64,000 nucleotides of DNA, taken from NCBI GenBank assembly GCA_021324855.1, contig JAJPIG010000011.1, positions 1 through 64,000 of the forward strand. The letters run 5' to 3'. The notes under the pieces are model-generated. The model was not told the origin of the DNA, ran no database searches, and worked only from the letters and a program-made list of their open reading frames with translations. The DNA comes from Pseudomonadota bacterium. GTDB lineage: Bacteria; Desulfobacterota; Binatia; Binatales; Binataceae. Of this stretch, positions 57,843 to 64,000 are shown in pieces (the first letter of the stretch is position 1; each line of letters begins with the position of its first letter). Both the position numbers and the translations under genes were made by a program.

Positions 57843-58799
57843 ATGACGCTGCGGTCGACAATCGGGCTTATCAGGTCGGGTTTAATCACGGCGGCATTGT
57901 TTATTGCCGCGCAGATAATCCCGATCGGGGGCGCGACCGCAATGATCTTCGCGCCGGTACCCATCATGGATTACGCGCTGGGCCACGACGATTGGCTGTT
58001 CCGCTCGGTCGGAGCGGTGGCGCTGGCCGCGGCGGCAATCACGCTGGCGATCGGATGGCCGGCTGGAATTGCTTATCTGGTCACGTTCGGGCTCGCCAGC
58101 ATGATTATCTGCCATATGCTCGAGAAGCGCCGGCCCTTTGAGATGGTCGTAATGGTGGCGAGCGTGGCGATGCTGATCGCGGGGACCTTCGCCGCTTTTG
58201 CAGCGGCGGGTTCGCCGGCCGCGCTGGCCGACGCGCTGCGCCATTCACTTTCCACCGGGATGACGCGCGGTGAGCAGTTCTACCGGATGCTCGGGATGGA
58301 CAATCCGTTGAACGCGGAGACCAGGGCTACCGTGCTTGACGTGACGGTGCGGCTCAGCCCCGCGTTGGTGGCGCTGTCCGCGGCCTCCACGGTTTTGCTC
58401 GACCTCGCGGTGTACTGGCGATGGCTCGATCATGGACGCATCGGATACCGGCTCTTCACAGATCTTGCGCGATGGTCCGCGCCCGAATGGCTTATCTGGG
58501 TGCTGCTCGCGACCGGGTTTGCATTGTTCGTGCCGGTCACGGCGATCAGCACGATCGCGCTCGACGGTTTTGTCTGCGTGGCGACGATTTATTTCTGCCA
58601 GGGTCTCGCGATCATGGCATTCTATTTCAAGATGCTTTCGATGCCGGGGCTGGCGCGTGGCTTGATCTATTTCGTCACCGCCATTCAGCCGGTGCTCGCG
58701 GCCCTGGTCTGCGCCGCCGGAATTTTCGATATGTGGATCGATTTTCGACGGCTCAAGCCGCAAAGTCCGGAGGCCGGCAGCTTCGGCGATTTTCTCTAG
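57843..58799 (+). CDS. DUF2232 membrane protein (YybS-like)
   Basis: A 318-residue hydrophobic protein with about eight membrane helices, starting nine bases after rpsR. A DUF2232/YybS-like protein between rpsR and rplI is a common arrangement in deltaproteobacteria and Firmicutes. Polar loops (EKRRPF, STGMTRGEQFYRMLG) separate the helices, and the C terminus is short and cytoplasmic-looking. Function unknown; placement in a ribosomal operon suggests constitutive expression. Confidence 0.8.
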   Translation: MTLRSTIGLIRSGLITAALFIAAQIIPIGGATAMIFAPVPIMDYALGHDDWLFRSVGAVALAAAAITLAIGWPAGIAYLVTFGLASMIICHMLEKRRPFEMVVMVASVAMLIAGTFAAFAAAGSPAALADALRHSLSTGMTRGEQFYRMLGMDNPLNAETRATVLDVTVRLSPALVALSAASTVLLDLAVYWRWLDHGRIGYRLFTDLARWSAPEWLIWVLLATGFALFVPVTAISTIALDGFVCVATIYFCQGLAIMAFYFKMLSMPGLARGLIYFVTAIQPVLAALVCAAGIFDMWIDFRRLKPQSPEAGSFGDFL

Positions 58800-58822
58800 T
58801 TTGCGTGAGGCAGGACTGAACG

Positions 58823-59272
58823 ATGAACCTTCAGGTAATACTCAACGAAGACGTAGCGAACCTCGGCCGCACCGGCGACGTGGTGCGAGTGCGCGCCGGC
58901 TATGCGCGAAATTATCTGCTGCCGCGAAAGCTGGCTGTGATGGCCGATGCGCGCAATCTGCGCGCGTTCGAAAATCAAAAGCGTATCGCGCTTGCCCGCC
59001 GCGAGGCTAGGAAAAACGCCGCGCAGAAGTACAAGGAGCAGTTGGAGGCGCTCGTTTTGACCGTGTCGGCGCGCGCCGGGGAGGAGGGAAAGCTATTTGG
59101 ATCGGTCACAAACATCGACATCGAACGGGTGCTGCGCGAGAAAGGTTTCGACGTGGACCGGCGCAAGATCCTGTTGGTCGAGCCGATCAAACAATTGGGC
59201 GATTATACCATCGCGGTCCGGCTCGAGCCGGATATCGAGGCAAATCTCAAGTTAACCGTTAGACCTGAATGA
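58823..59272 (+). CDS. rplI: Large ribosomal subunit protein L9
   Basis: A 149-residue L9 of normal length. The N-terminal domain reads MNLQVILNEDVANLGRTGDV then VRAGYARNYLLPRKLA, the L9 signature. A long connecting helix (about 40-75) with many Arg/Lys leads to the C-terminal domain (LFGSVTNIDIERVL and the final QLGDYTIAVRLEPDIEANLK). AGGA lies seven bases before ATG 58823. Last gene of the rpsF operon. Confidence 0.96.
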   Translation: MNLQVILNEDVANLGRTGDVVRVRAGYARNYLLPRKLAVMADARNLRAFENQKRIALARREARKNAAQKYKEQLEALVLTVSARAGEEGKLFGSVTNIDIERVLREKGFDVDRRKILLVEPIKQLGDYTIAVRLEPDIEANLKLTVRPE

Positions 59273-59285
59273 GGCTGGCTTCTCG

Positions 59286-59924
59286 ATGATAAAACTCTAC
59301 GACTTCCTGCCTTGTCCGTTCGGTCAAAAAGTCAGAATTGTGCTGGCCGAGAAGAGCCTTGAATTTGAGCTGATCCCGGTCGACATCACACAAGGGGAGC
59401 ATCGCAAACCCGAGTTCGTGCGGCTCAATCCGTACGCACGCGTGCCCGTGCTGGTCGATGAAGACACCACGGTATACGACTCGACGATCATCGACGAGTA
59501 CCTCGATGACGAGTATCCGGAGCCGCCGGTTCTGCCGGCCGTCGGTTCCAGCGCGTTGCGGGCGCGCGCCCGCCTGTTTGAAGACTTCGCGGACAATTCA
59601 TTCACACCGCAAGTGGGGCAGTTGATGGTCGAGATGCACAAGGCCGAGGCGGAGCGCGACGCCAATCGGGTCGCACGGCTGCGCCAATCGGTTGATCGCG
59701 TACTTGATTACCTTAACCACGAGCTGCAGGGCCAGCAGTACTTGGCGACGGAGTTTTCTGTGGCCGATATTGGTTTCGCGCCACGCCTGCTGGTGCTGCG
59801 AGCGCTCGAGATCGATCCCGGTATCAATCGCAGCAATGTCGATGCTTGGCTCAAGCGGATGCTGGAGCGGCCGAGCATCCAGAGTCTCGAGGGCATCACG
59901 ATCGAGCCTGGGGCCGGTGTCTGA
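59286..59924 (+). CDS. Glutathione S-transferase family protein (SspA-like)
   Basis: A 212-residue protein with an N-terminal thioredoxin-like GST domain (about 1-78), reading LYDFLPCPFGQKVRIVLAEK, with a Cys-Pro in the active-site loop, NPYARVPVLVDED and VYDSTIIDEYLD. The C-terminal helical domain follows with GQQYLATEFSVADIGFAPRL. It resembles SspA and omega- or zeta-class GSTs. Start ATG 59286, thirteen bases after rplI. Role probably in stress or detoxification. Confidence 0.87.
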   Translation: MIKLYDFLPCPFGQKVRIVLAEKSLEFELIPVDITQGEHRKPEFVRLNPYARVPVLVDEDTTVYDSTIIDEYLDDEYPEPPVLPAVGSSALRARARLFEDFADNSFTPQVGQLMVEMHKAEAERDANRVARLRQSVDRVLDYLNHELQGQQYLATEFSVADIGFAPRLLVLRALEIDPGINRSNVDAWLKRMLERPSIQSLEGITIEPGAGV

Positions 59925-59945
59925 GCTCTCACGCCGAAATGTTAA

Positions 59946-59980
59946 AACGGACGCCGCCCGACGAGCGAGCGGCGTCCGTT
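59946..59980 (-). terminator. Perfect hairpin, intrinsic terminator for the reverse-strand gene
   Basis: AACGGACGCCGC (59946-59957) pairs perfectly over 12 bases with GCGGCGTCCGTT (59969-59980) around an 11-base loop. On the reverse strand the stem is followed by TTTTAAC, which fits a terminator about 60 bases after the small zinc-protein gene. On the forward strand it follows the GST gene by about 20 bases but has no T run. Confidence 0.6.
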
Positions 59981-60040
59981 GCTGGCATAGCAGTCGGCCG
60001 GACCTGGGGAGGCGACGGTCCCGACTGCTTACCTGGGGAG

Positions 60041-60337
60041 TCAGTTCAATCGATCGGAGAACAGGTCTCCTTCATCGCTGGCGGAATGGCCGGCGCCGAT
60101 CCCGCGGAATGTAAGCTTCGCGGCGAAGAGCCGTTCGCCGAGCCGACCTTCGCGTTTCAGCATCCCGCCACGCCGGCGGCACCGCGGGCATGGCATCGTG
60201 CCGCCCAACAGCCCGGCGTTTTCAGCGGTGATCTTCAGATCGAACGTGAAACCGCATCCCGGGTTTTGACATGCGGTCCGGTAGACAACTCCGTCGGTGG
60301 GGGAATTCGTTTCATGGTGGGTTGCGATTGCCTGCAT
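60041..60337 (-). CDS. Small zinc-finger-like hypothetical protein
   Basis: About 98 residues from ATG 60337 (AGAAGG eight bases upstream); GTG 60346 and ATG 60343 are alternatives. Four cysteines form a possible zinc site: ACQNPGCGF (C-x4-C) and MPCPRCRRRGG (C-x2-C), 20-25 residues apart. The C-terminal third is polar. No family recognised. A strong hairpin with a T run lies downstream on its strand, supporting a real transcript. Confidence 0.55.
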   Translation of the reverse strand: MQAIATHHETNSPTDGVVYRTACQNPGCGFTFDLKITAENAGLLGGTMPCPRCRRRGGMLKREGRLGERLFAAKLTFRGIGAGHSASDEGDLFSDRLN

Positions 60338-60346
60338 TATCATCAC

Positions 60347-60652
60347 CTTCTTTTCGGCGCCTGAATCGTTTCAGCACCCTCGGAACGATTAGACGCAACA
60401 TCTGTCAAAATGCTTCACGCAAGCCTCGTGCCCGACGCGATGCTCCATCGAACAAATCAAAAGCGCCCGTATCTACTCCGGTTTCCGCGAGGCAACGCCA
60501 GGGAAGTGCTAATATTACATGGCATCCCCACCTGAAGTTTTTCCATCTGATTGACGAACCGTTAACTTTTTCGGTGAATTGTCGGTAAAGCCCGCAAACG
60601 ACCTTTCGCGTTTTGTGAGTCGACCTTATACTGATAGACCGGCTTCCGCCCG
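60347..60652. other. Intergenic region between divergent genes
   Basis: A 306-base gap between the reverse-strand zinc protein and glgC. It holds a candidate glgC promoter near its right end and is otherwise featureless to me; I see no RNA gene, repeat or conserved riboswitch element. Confidence 0.4.
60604..60632 (+). promoter_or_regulatory. Candidate glgC promoter
   Basis: TATACT (60627-60632) is a near-consensus -10 box; TTTCGC (60604-60609) 17 bases upstream is a weak -35. The start of glgC is 20 bases after the -10 box, leaving a very short 5' leader. Confidence 0.45.
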
Positions 60653-61921
60653 ATGGACGAGATTCGCCCCAACTATGGCTCCCGTATGAGAACGCTTGGT
60701 CTCGTGATGGCCGGCGGGCAGGGCACGCGGCTCCATCCGCTGACCCGCGATCGCGCCAAGCCGGCGGTCCCATTCGGCGGCAAATACCGGATTATAGATT
60801 TCGTTCTCTCGAATCTCGTCAACTCGGGCATCTATTCGATCTACGTGCTCGTGCAGTGGCGCTCGCAATCGCTCATCGAGCACCTGAAGGACGGATGGCA
60901 GTTCGGCAGCGTGATGTCTGACCATTTCATCACGCCCGTTCCCGCGCAGATGCGGATGGGCGAGACCTGGTATCTCGGCACCGCCGACGCCATCTTCCAG
61001 AACTTGAATCTGATTGAGGACAGCAAGCCCGACTTGGTTGCGGTGTTCTCCGCCGACCATATCTACCGGATGGACGTTCAGCAGATGATCGACTTTCACG
61101 TCGAACATCGCGCCGCGGTGACTGTCGCCACCCTGCCGGTCTCGGTCGAAGAGGCCAGTGAGTTTGGCGTGCTCGAGATTGATTCAGAATCGCGCGTGCG
61201 CAACTTCGAGGAGAAGCCCGCGAATCCGCGTCCGATGCCTGGAGCGGCCGACCAATGCCTGGCATCGATGGGCAACTACATCTTCGCGCCGTCGGTGCTG
61301 ACCGAAGCGCTCATCGAAGATGCGCGCAACGACACCAGCCATCATGATTTCGGCCGCGACCTGATTCCCAAGCTCATCCCGGAGGTCCCGGTTTACGCTT
61401 ACAACTTCATGACCAACCGGATTCGCGGCGATTCCGAGGTCAATCTGAGCTACTGGCGCGACGTTGGTACGCTCGATGCCTATTACGAAGCCAATATGGA
61501 CTTGCGTGATGCACGGCCACACCTGAATCTTTACAATCCGTACTGGCCGCTGCGCACTGCATATTACGGACAGCCGCCGGCCAAGTTCGTATTCGATGAA
61601 GCCGGACGCCGCGGCCAGGCGCTGCACTCGATCGTGTCTGAGGGATGCATCGTATCGGGCGGCACGGTGCGCAATTCCGTGCTTGGGCGCTCGGTCTTCA
61701 TCCACTCCTACAGTCTGGTCGAGGATTCCGTGCTGATGGACTACGCCGAGATTGGCCGACATGCGCGCGTACGCCACGCGATCATTGACAAGAACGTCTA
61801 TGTTCCGGAGGGCGACGAGATCGGCTACGATCTTGAACGCGACCGCAAGCGCTTCTTCGTGACCGACTCGGGCCTGGTCGTCATTCCCAAGGGGCCCAAA
61901 CGCGAACGCGCGGTCCTCTGA
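60653..61921 (+). CDS. glgC: Glucose-1-phosphate adenylyltransferase
   Basis: A 422-residue ADP-glucose pyrophosphorylase, the committed step of glycogen synthesis. The N-terminal nucleotide-binding motif is VMAGGQGTRLHPLTRDRAKPA in two parts, followed by FGGKYRIIDFVLSN. SADHIYRMD, FEEKPANP and SYWRDVGTLDAYYEANMDL are conserved. The C-terminal left-handed beta-helix has SEGCIVSGG, SVFIHSYSLVEDSVLMDYAEIG. ATG 60653 precedes ATG 60686, which is also possible. No other glg genes are in the window. Confidence 0.96.
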   Translation: MDEIRPNYGSRMRTLGLVMAGGQGTRLHPLTRDRAKPAVPFGGKYRIIDFVLSNLVNSGIYSIYVLVQWRSQSLIEHLKDGWQFGSVMSDHFITPVPAQMRMGETWYLGTADAIFQNLNLIEDSKPDLVAVFSADHIYRMDVQQMIDFHVEHRAAVTVATLPVSVEEASEFGVLEIDSESRVRNFEEKPANPRPMPGAADQCLASMGNYIFAPSVLTEALIEDARNDTSHHDFGRDLIPKLIPEVPVYAYNFMTNRIRGDSEVNLSYWRDVGTLDAYYEANMDLRDARPHLNLYNPYWPLRTAYYGQPPAKFVFDEAGRRGQALHSIVSEGCIVSGGTVRNSVLGRSVFIHSYSLVEDSVLMDYAEIGRHARVRHAIIDKNVYVPEGDEIGYDLERDRKRFFVTDSGLVVIPKGPKRERAVL

Positions 61922-61947
61922 GGCGAGAGCTTCCATCGCGTTGGATA

Positions 61948-62973
61948 GTGCCTGAGCCGACTGCCATCAACGACCGTCTCGCTGCGACTCGGCCGCGAGC
62001 CACCGTGCCGCGCGCTGGCGATGCGCGTACAACCGCCAAGGATAGCGGCAAACTCCGGCTCCATACGCACGATCGCATTTTGTTCTGGGCGATGGCTGTG
62101 CTGGTCCATGCGTTCAGCCTGCTGCCGGATTTTATCCTCTATCCGCTCGGCATCCTGGGCGGATGGCTCGGTTACCGGCTCGATGTCCGCCACGTCCGCA
62201 TCGGCAGGAAGAACCTCGCGATCGCGTTTCCTGAAAAAACCCCCGCCGAGCGCGATCGCATCCTGCGCGCTTCATACGTGAATCTCGGACGCTCAGCCGC
62301 CGAGTACGTCCGGCTCGGCGGTTTTTTCTATCGCCGTTTCAAGCAGCGAGTAACCTATGAGCGTTTCGATTACTGGGATGAGCTCAAGGCGAAATATCCC
62401 GGGCGCGGCACGCTGGTCCTGACCGCTCATTTCGGCAATTTCGAATTGCTTCCGGCAGCGCACGCGCTCAAAGGCTTCCAGATAAGCCTCGTCCATCATA
62501 CCCAGCGCTTTCTCGCCGGCGACGCCCTGATGAGCTTCGTGCGCGAGCGCGCCGGGGTCGAGATCATTCGCAAGCACGCGGCGGCGCGTGCGGTGCTGCG
62601 CGCGCTGGCCGGCGGCAAGTTGGTCGGCATCCCGTTCGATCAAAACGCGAAGCGGAGTGAGGCCATCTTCGTGCCGTTCTTCGGAGAGCCTGCGGCGACG
62701 GCCAGCGGTCTCGCACGCCTCGCGCGTCTCTCGGGCGCGCCCGTGGTGCCGGTCTTCATCGTGCGTAATCCGGACAATCGGACGCATCGTATCGAGATCC
62801 AACCCGAAGTCCCGTTGCAGACGAGCGGCGACGGTGCCGCCGATCTGATCGAGAACACACGCCGGTTCGTGGCAGTCGTCGAGGCGATGGTGCGCCGCTA
62901 CCCGGAACAGTTCCTGTGGACTCATCGGCGCTTCCGCACCCGCCCCCGCGGGATGCCGCCCATCTACGACTAA
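61948..62973 (+). CDS. Lipid A biosynthesis acyltransferase (LpxL/HtrB family)
   Basis: A 341-residue membrane-anchored acyltransferase. After a polar N terminus of about 40 residues, a hydrophobic segment (about 45-75) is followed by the catalytic H-x4-E motif: H161 and E166 in TAHFGNFELL. IPFDQNAKRSEAIFVPFFG and VPVFIVRN are typical of the family. It adds a secondary acyl chain to lipid A or a related glycolipid, indicating a Gram-negative outer membrane. It starts at GTG 61948, 26 bases after glgC. Its end overlaps the convergent ligase gene by four bases. Confidence 0.88.
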   Translation: MPEPTAINDRLAATRPRATVPRAGDARTTAKDSGKLRLHTHDRILFWAMAVLVHAFSLLPDFILYPLGILGGWLGYRLDVRHVRIGRKNLAIAFPEKTPAERDRILRASYVNLGRSAAEYVRLGGFFYRRFKQRVTYERFDYWDELKAKYPGRGTLVLTAHFGNFELLPAAHALKGFQISLVHHTQRFLAGDALMSFVRERAGVEIIRKHAAARAVLRALAGGKLVGIPFDQNAKRSEAIFVPFFGEPAATASGLARLARLSGAPVVPVFIVRNPDNRTHRIEIQPEVPLQTSGDGAADLIENTRRFVAVVEAMVRRYPEQFLWTHRRFRTRPRGMPPIYD

Positions 62974-64000
62974 TAGCGCCTGCCGCCGTCAGCGACGGCC
63001 GCAAGCTCCTGGCGCAATCGAAAGCGCTGCAGCTTGCCGGTGGCGGTGCGGGGAATCTGCTCGACGAACCGGATATCGCGCGGACACTTGTAGATCGAAA
63101 GCTTGCGGGCGAGGGTCGCCTTAAGCTCGGCCGTGAGCCGCTCGCGATCAACGTTGCCGGCGCGCGCGACCACGGCGAGCGCGAGCCGCACCAGTCCGTC
63201 GCGATCCGGAAGGCCAACCGCGGCCGCATCTGCGATTTCCGGCAGCGCCGCCGCGCACTCCTCGATCTCGGCCGGACTCACCCACTGACCCGAAATCTTA
63301 AGCATCTCGTCGGCGCGCCCATGATGGAACCAGAAGCCGTCGGCGTCGAACGAATAGAGATCGCCGGTGCGAAACCATTCGCCGGAAAACGCGCGCCTGG
63401 TAATCGCCTGCTGATTCCAATAGCGATCGCACGTCGATGCCATCCGAATCCATAACGCGCCGACTTTGCCCGGCTCGGTGACCTGACGCTCGTCTTCATC
63501 GATCAATTTGACTTCCACGCCTGGCGCAATCTTACCTGACGATCCCGCGCGATAGTTCGCCGGCGAATTGGAGAAAATCATGTAGATCGTCTCCGATGTT
63601 CCCATCCCTTCGAAAATCCTCACCCCGGTCGTCCGATGCCAGCTTTCGGCAAGCGCCGCCGGCAACCGCTCGCCGGCAGACGCGTAAGCACGCACCGCGG
63701 CAAATCCGGGTTCGCGTGCTCGTCCCGACGCCATCAAGTTGCGATAGAGCGTCGGCACGCTGAAAACCACGTTCGGCCGCGTGCGCTCGATTACCTGCGC
63801 CACCGTGTCGACGCCGGGCCATCGCGGATCGAGCACAGCCGTAGCGCCGAGCCGAATCGAGCCGAACAGGCAGTTACCCAATGCATAGGCGAAGAACAGC
63901 CGCGACGTCGAGTACAGTCGATCACCGGCGCGCACGCCAAGGCATCGCTCGAGGTAAGGACCCGCGCTCAGCACATCATGATGGAGGTGTACGGCGGCCT
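62970..64000 (-). CDS. Aryl/acyl-CoA ligase, benzoate-CoA ligase-like (N-terminal part outside window)
   Basis: The frame is open from the window end, with residues AAVHLHHD before the first possible internal start (GTG 63974), so the gene continues beyond base 64000. The visible part has the ANL-superfamily features: FSVPTLYRNLMASG, YASAGERLPAALAESWH, FEGMGTSETIYM (A4/A5 motifs), GEWFRTGDLYS and GRADEMLKISGQWVSPAEIEE, ending with RTATGKLQRF, which holds the catalytic lysine. HLHHD and the RLFFAYALGN segment favour benzoate or hydroxybenzoate-CoA ligases over acetyl-CoA synthetase. Confidence 0.87.
   Translation of the reverse strand, partial: AAVHLHHDVLSAGPYLERCLGVRAGDRLYSTSRLFFAYALGNCLFGSIRLGATAVLDPRWPGVDTVAQVIERTRPNVVFSVPTLYRNLMASGRAREPGFAAVRAYASAGERLPAALAESWHRTTGVRIFEGMGTSETIYMIFSNSPANYRAGSSGKIAPGVEVKLIDEDERQVTEPGKVGALWIRMASTCDRYWNQQAITRRAFSGEWFRTGDLYSFDADGFWFHHGRADEMLKISGQWVSPAEIEECAAALPEIADAAAVGLPDRDGLVRLALAVVARAGNVDRERLTAELKATLARKLSIYKCPRDIRFVEQIPRTATGKLQRFRLRQELAAVADGGRRY

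Overview
The window is 64 kb of continuous, high-G+C bacterial chromosome, densely packed with housekeeping genes. I see no rRNA, tRNA, CRISPR array, prophage or insertion sequence. Gene content indicates a diderm: lipid A-type acyltransferase, LolC-like ABC permease, DsbD, RseP. The orders rpsB-tsf-pyrH-frr-uppS-cdsA-rseP and rpsF-priB-rpsR-(DUF2232)-rplI, a short EF-Ts, and a CaiB/LLM/benzoate-CoA-ligase-like repertoire suggest a deltaproteobacterium-like lineage such as Desulfobacterota or Binatota. That placement is inference; no rRNA is present to settle it.

Layout. 1-7.2 kb: end of rho, then translation, nucleotide and envelope genes (rpsB, tsf, pyrH, frr, uppS, cdsA, rseP, tsaB, a DUF465 gene). 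7.2-10.3 kb: ilvN-ilvC and psd-pssA (phosphatidylethanolamine synthesis). 10.5-11.6 kb: a reverse-strand Asp-box propeller. 11.8-16.7 kb: a promoter, a Leu-rich leader peptide and a strong terminator ahead of leuA, then leuB, a catalytically dead Asd homologue (Usg type) and truA. 16.8-18.6 kb: an HU-like gene and rarA facing each other. 18.7-22.4 kb: two class III CoA-transferase genes and a LolC/E-like gene. 22.4-30.1 kb: a reverse-strand block (disordered protein, SCP2 protein, zinc-ribbon/BON membrane protein, LLM oxidoreductase, dodecin, selA, MFS transporter, bioB). 30.2-38.7 kb: ribBX, dsbD, gyrB, gyrA. 38.7-44.2 kb: a C2 module, an aminotransferase divergent from glcDEF. 44.2-52.4 kb: a secreted beta-helix protein, dut and a purine run purB-purC-purS-purQ-purL-purF with ATGA overlaps. 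52.5-53.8 kb: a two-gene MNIO (DUF692) RiPP locus resembling bufferins. 53.8-56.4 kb: a VOC protein, a GNAT-type protein, a hotdog thioesterase and an internally deleted FAH-family gene. 56.7-59.3 kb: the S6/PriB/S18/L9 operon. 59.3-64 kb: GST, a small zinc protein, glgC, a lipid A acyltransferase, and an aryl-CoA ligase running off the end.

How the genes fit together. Branched-chain amino acid synthesis is split into ilvNC and leuAB, and leuA has a plausible transcription attenuator. The pur genes cover several steps of IMP and AMP synthesis. GlcDEF would oxidise glycolate to glyoxylate, which the neighbouring aminotransferase could turn into glycine. The most novel feature is the precursor/DUF692 pair, a probable copper- or stress-related peptide with modified cysteines, with no partner-protein gene beside it. 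Several proteins have lost key residues (Usg, the RibA half of RibBX, one CoA-transferase subunit, the FAH protein), so routine annotation by name would mislead.
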